Source: Actinomycetales bacterium
Lineage (GTDB): Bacteria; Actinomycetota; Actinomycetes; Actinomycetales; Actinomycetaceae
NCBI GenBank assembly: GCA_012513625.1
Contig: JAAZBW010000321.1
Location: 1 to 6,285 of the forward strand
Direction: 5' to 3'
Length of the DNA stretch: 6,285 nt
Position 1 is the stretch's first letter; every line of letters begins with the position of its first letter. Shown piece after piece: positions 5,335 to 6,285 of the stretch. Under the pieces are notes generated by a model. It did no database searches. It was not told the DNA's origin and saw nothing but the letters and a program-made list of their open reading frames with translations. Position numbers and translations under genes: made by a program.

Positions 5335-6174
5335 GTGCTCACCCTCGACGCGCGCCTCGCCGGCCTCCACCACCTCCTCGTCCTCGACTCCACCTGCTCG
5401 CCCGCGGACCTGGCCGCGCTCGCACGGTCCCGTTACCCCGGCGCCACCTGGCTTGCCGACGACATCCTCCAGCTGGAGGAGGAGGTCACCCTGACGGGTC
5501 CCTGGCCGCTCGACGACGAGGTGCGGCGCACGCTCGACCTGCCCGGATGGGCCACACAGGCGTGGCTGTGCTTCTGCCAGCAGGATCGCTCTGGTCCGCT
5601 CCCGCTCGCGCTCGAGGGCACGGACCCGGTGCTCGATGCCTACCCGGAGGCGGTACCCACCGGCAGGGAGTTGGACACGCTCCGTTTCCTCCAGGCGGTG
5701 GCCCGCCGGCTCGGGGGCGGCGTACACCTGGCCGGGACCGCGGTGGTGCTGCTGCCGGACCCGCAGTCCGCGGTGGACCTCACCGTGTACGGGCAGGAGT
5801 ACGTGGTGGCTGAGGAGTTCCTCGAGGCGGCCGGCCGGGAGGACCTCCAGGTGGACGCCACAATCAGGAAGTCCTTCTCCTTGTGGGCGCCCGCGATTCC
5901 GGGAACCTCGCAGGGGGAGTCCGGCGTCATCCACGTTCTCCACCAGCGCGCGCCGGTGCCGTTCGCCCTGTCTGGCATGGAGTGGGCCGAGCGCGCCCGG
6001 ATGACCAGCATCCGCTGGCACCCGCCTCACTCACTCCTGGGCCGACTCCAGCGCGCCGAGCGCCACCGGCGCCTCGAGGTGATCCGCCAGATCGAGGCGC
6101 TCGCTCGTATCGCGGTCGAGCTCAGCGGCGGCGGTGTGGCCATTGACGATGACGGGTTTGTGGTCGCGCTCTAG
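5335..6174 (+). CDS. Uncharacterised 279-residue protein encoded with dcd
   Basis: I do not recognise this family. The start is the GTG one base after the dcd stop; the only other in-frame start, 5251, lies deep inside dcd. With no clear Shine-Dalgarno sequence, translation is probably coupled to dcd. The protein looks soluble: no signal peptide or membrane helix. Visible features are an N-terminal LAGLHHLLVLDSTCSPADL, a Trp-rich segment with GWATQAWLCFCQQD (71-84) carrying two Cys, a central helix TLRFLQAVARRLGGGVHLAG (115-134), VDLTVYGQEYVVAEEFLEAA (147-166), and a basic RLQRAERHRRLEVIRQIEALARIAVEL helix (237-263, quoted for its character). It ends with GGGVAIDDDGFVVAL. Codon use matches neighbouring genes, giving no sign of transfer. 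The close link to dcd suggests a nucleotide or stress role, but that is only a guess by position. Confidence 0.75.
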   Translation: MLTLDARLAGLHHLLVLDSTCSPADLAALARSRYPGATWLADDILQLEEEVTLTGPWPLDDEVRRTLDLPGWATQAWLCFCQQDRSGPLPLALEGTDPVLDAYPEAVPTGRELDTLRFLQAVARRLGGGVHLAGTAVVLLPDPQSAVDLTVYGQEYVVAEEFLEAAGREDLQVDATIRKSFSLWAPAIPGTSQGESGVIHVLHQRAPVPFALSGMEWAERARMTSIRWHPPHSLLGRLQRAERHRRLEVIRQIEALARIAVELSGGGVAIDDDGFVVAL

Positions 6175-6213
6175 TCGAAATCGGCCCCCAGGTGGGTGAA
6201 AGTGCGCCGCTGC

Positions 6214-6285
6214 TCACTCGCCCGGATCCACAATGCCGGCCAGCTTCGTGAGCGCCGCCCGCCAGTACTCCTTCGTTGCCGCCAC
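6214..6285 (-). CDS. C-terminal end of an unidentified protein (partial)
   Basis: Read inward from the window edge, the minus strand encodes VAATKEYWRAALTKLAGIVDPGE and a TGA stop. About 20 of 23 codons end in G or C and the composition is that of a normal soluble helix, unlike the Arg-rich translations of the other two frames, which also stay open. The gene converges with the unknown gene of the dcd operon, leaving 39 bases (6175-6213) with at most a weak GGGTGA/TCACTC hairpin. Too short to name. Confidence 0.5.
   Translation of the reverse strand: MAATKEYWRAALTKLAGIVDPGE

Noticed and set aside
6171..6285. Alternative minus-strand reading ending GADFD at 6171
   Set aside because: It is open but Arg/Trp-rich with poorer codon bias than the frame ending at 6214.

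Overview
The window is about 70% GC or more. Its coding frames have G or C at nearly every third position, several starts are GTG, dcd has a leaderless-type promoter, and the Dcd closely resembles the mycobacterial enzyme. All of this points to a high-GC actinobacterium, perhaps of the Micrococcales; I cannot name the genus.

Layout. Bases 1-30 are the last codons of a + strand gene. Bases 74-4502 are a co-oriented minus-strand block, read from high to low coordinates: tRNA-Gly(CCC), a TrmB-like/LuxR-type regulator, a 119-bp relatively AT-rich gap with two overlapping dyads, a two-helix YqeB-like membrane protein, a circularly permuted ATP-grasp-like protein, a transglutaminase-like protein (GTGA overlap with the gene before) and a Nudix hydrolase. 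A 225-bp divergent gap (4503-4727) holds the tRNA promoter, three and a half copies of a 20-bp GC-rich repeat and the dcd promoter. On the + strand, dcd (dCTP deaminase, probably also dUTPase) is followed after one base by a 279-residue protein I do not recognise. The end of a convergent minus-strand gene closes the window.

How it may work together. The permuted ATP-grasp plus transglutaminase pair is a recurring bacterial partnership, thought to make or cleave amide/peptide bonds, and usually includes an alpha-E helical domain. This copy is unusual. The transglutaminase has Ala where the catalytic Cys is expected while keeping the His and Asp. The ATP-grasp is short, has lost several family-typical charged residues, and has no alpha-E domain or gene beside it. 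I read the pair as a diverged, possibly non-catalytic version, likely co-transcribed with the Nudix gene and perhaps with the membrane protein. This is the strongest candidate for something undescribed here. The dcd side is ordinary nucleotide metabolism apart from its promoter and repeat array.
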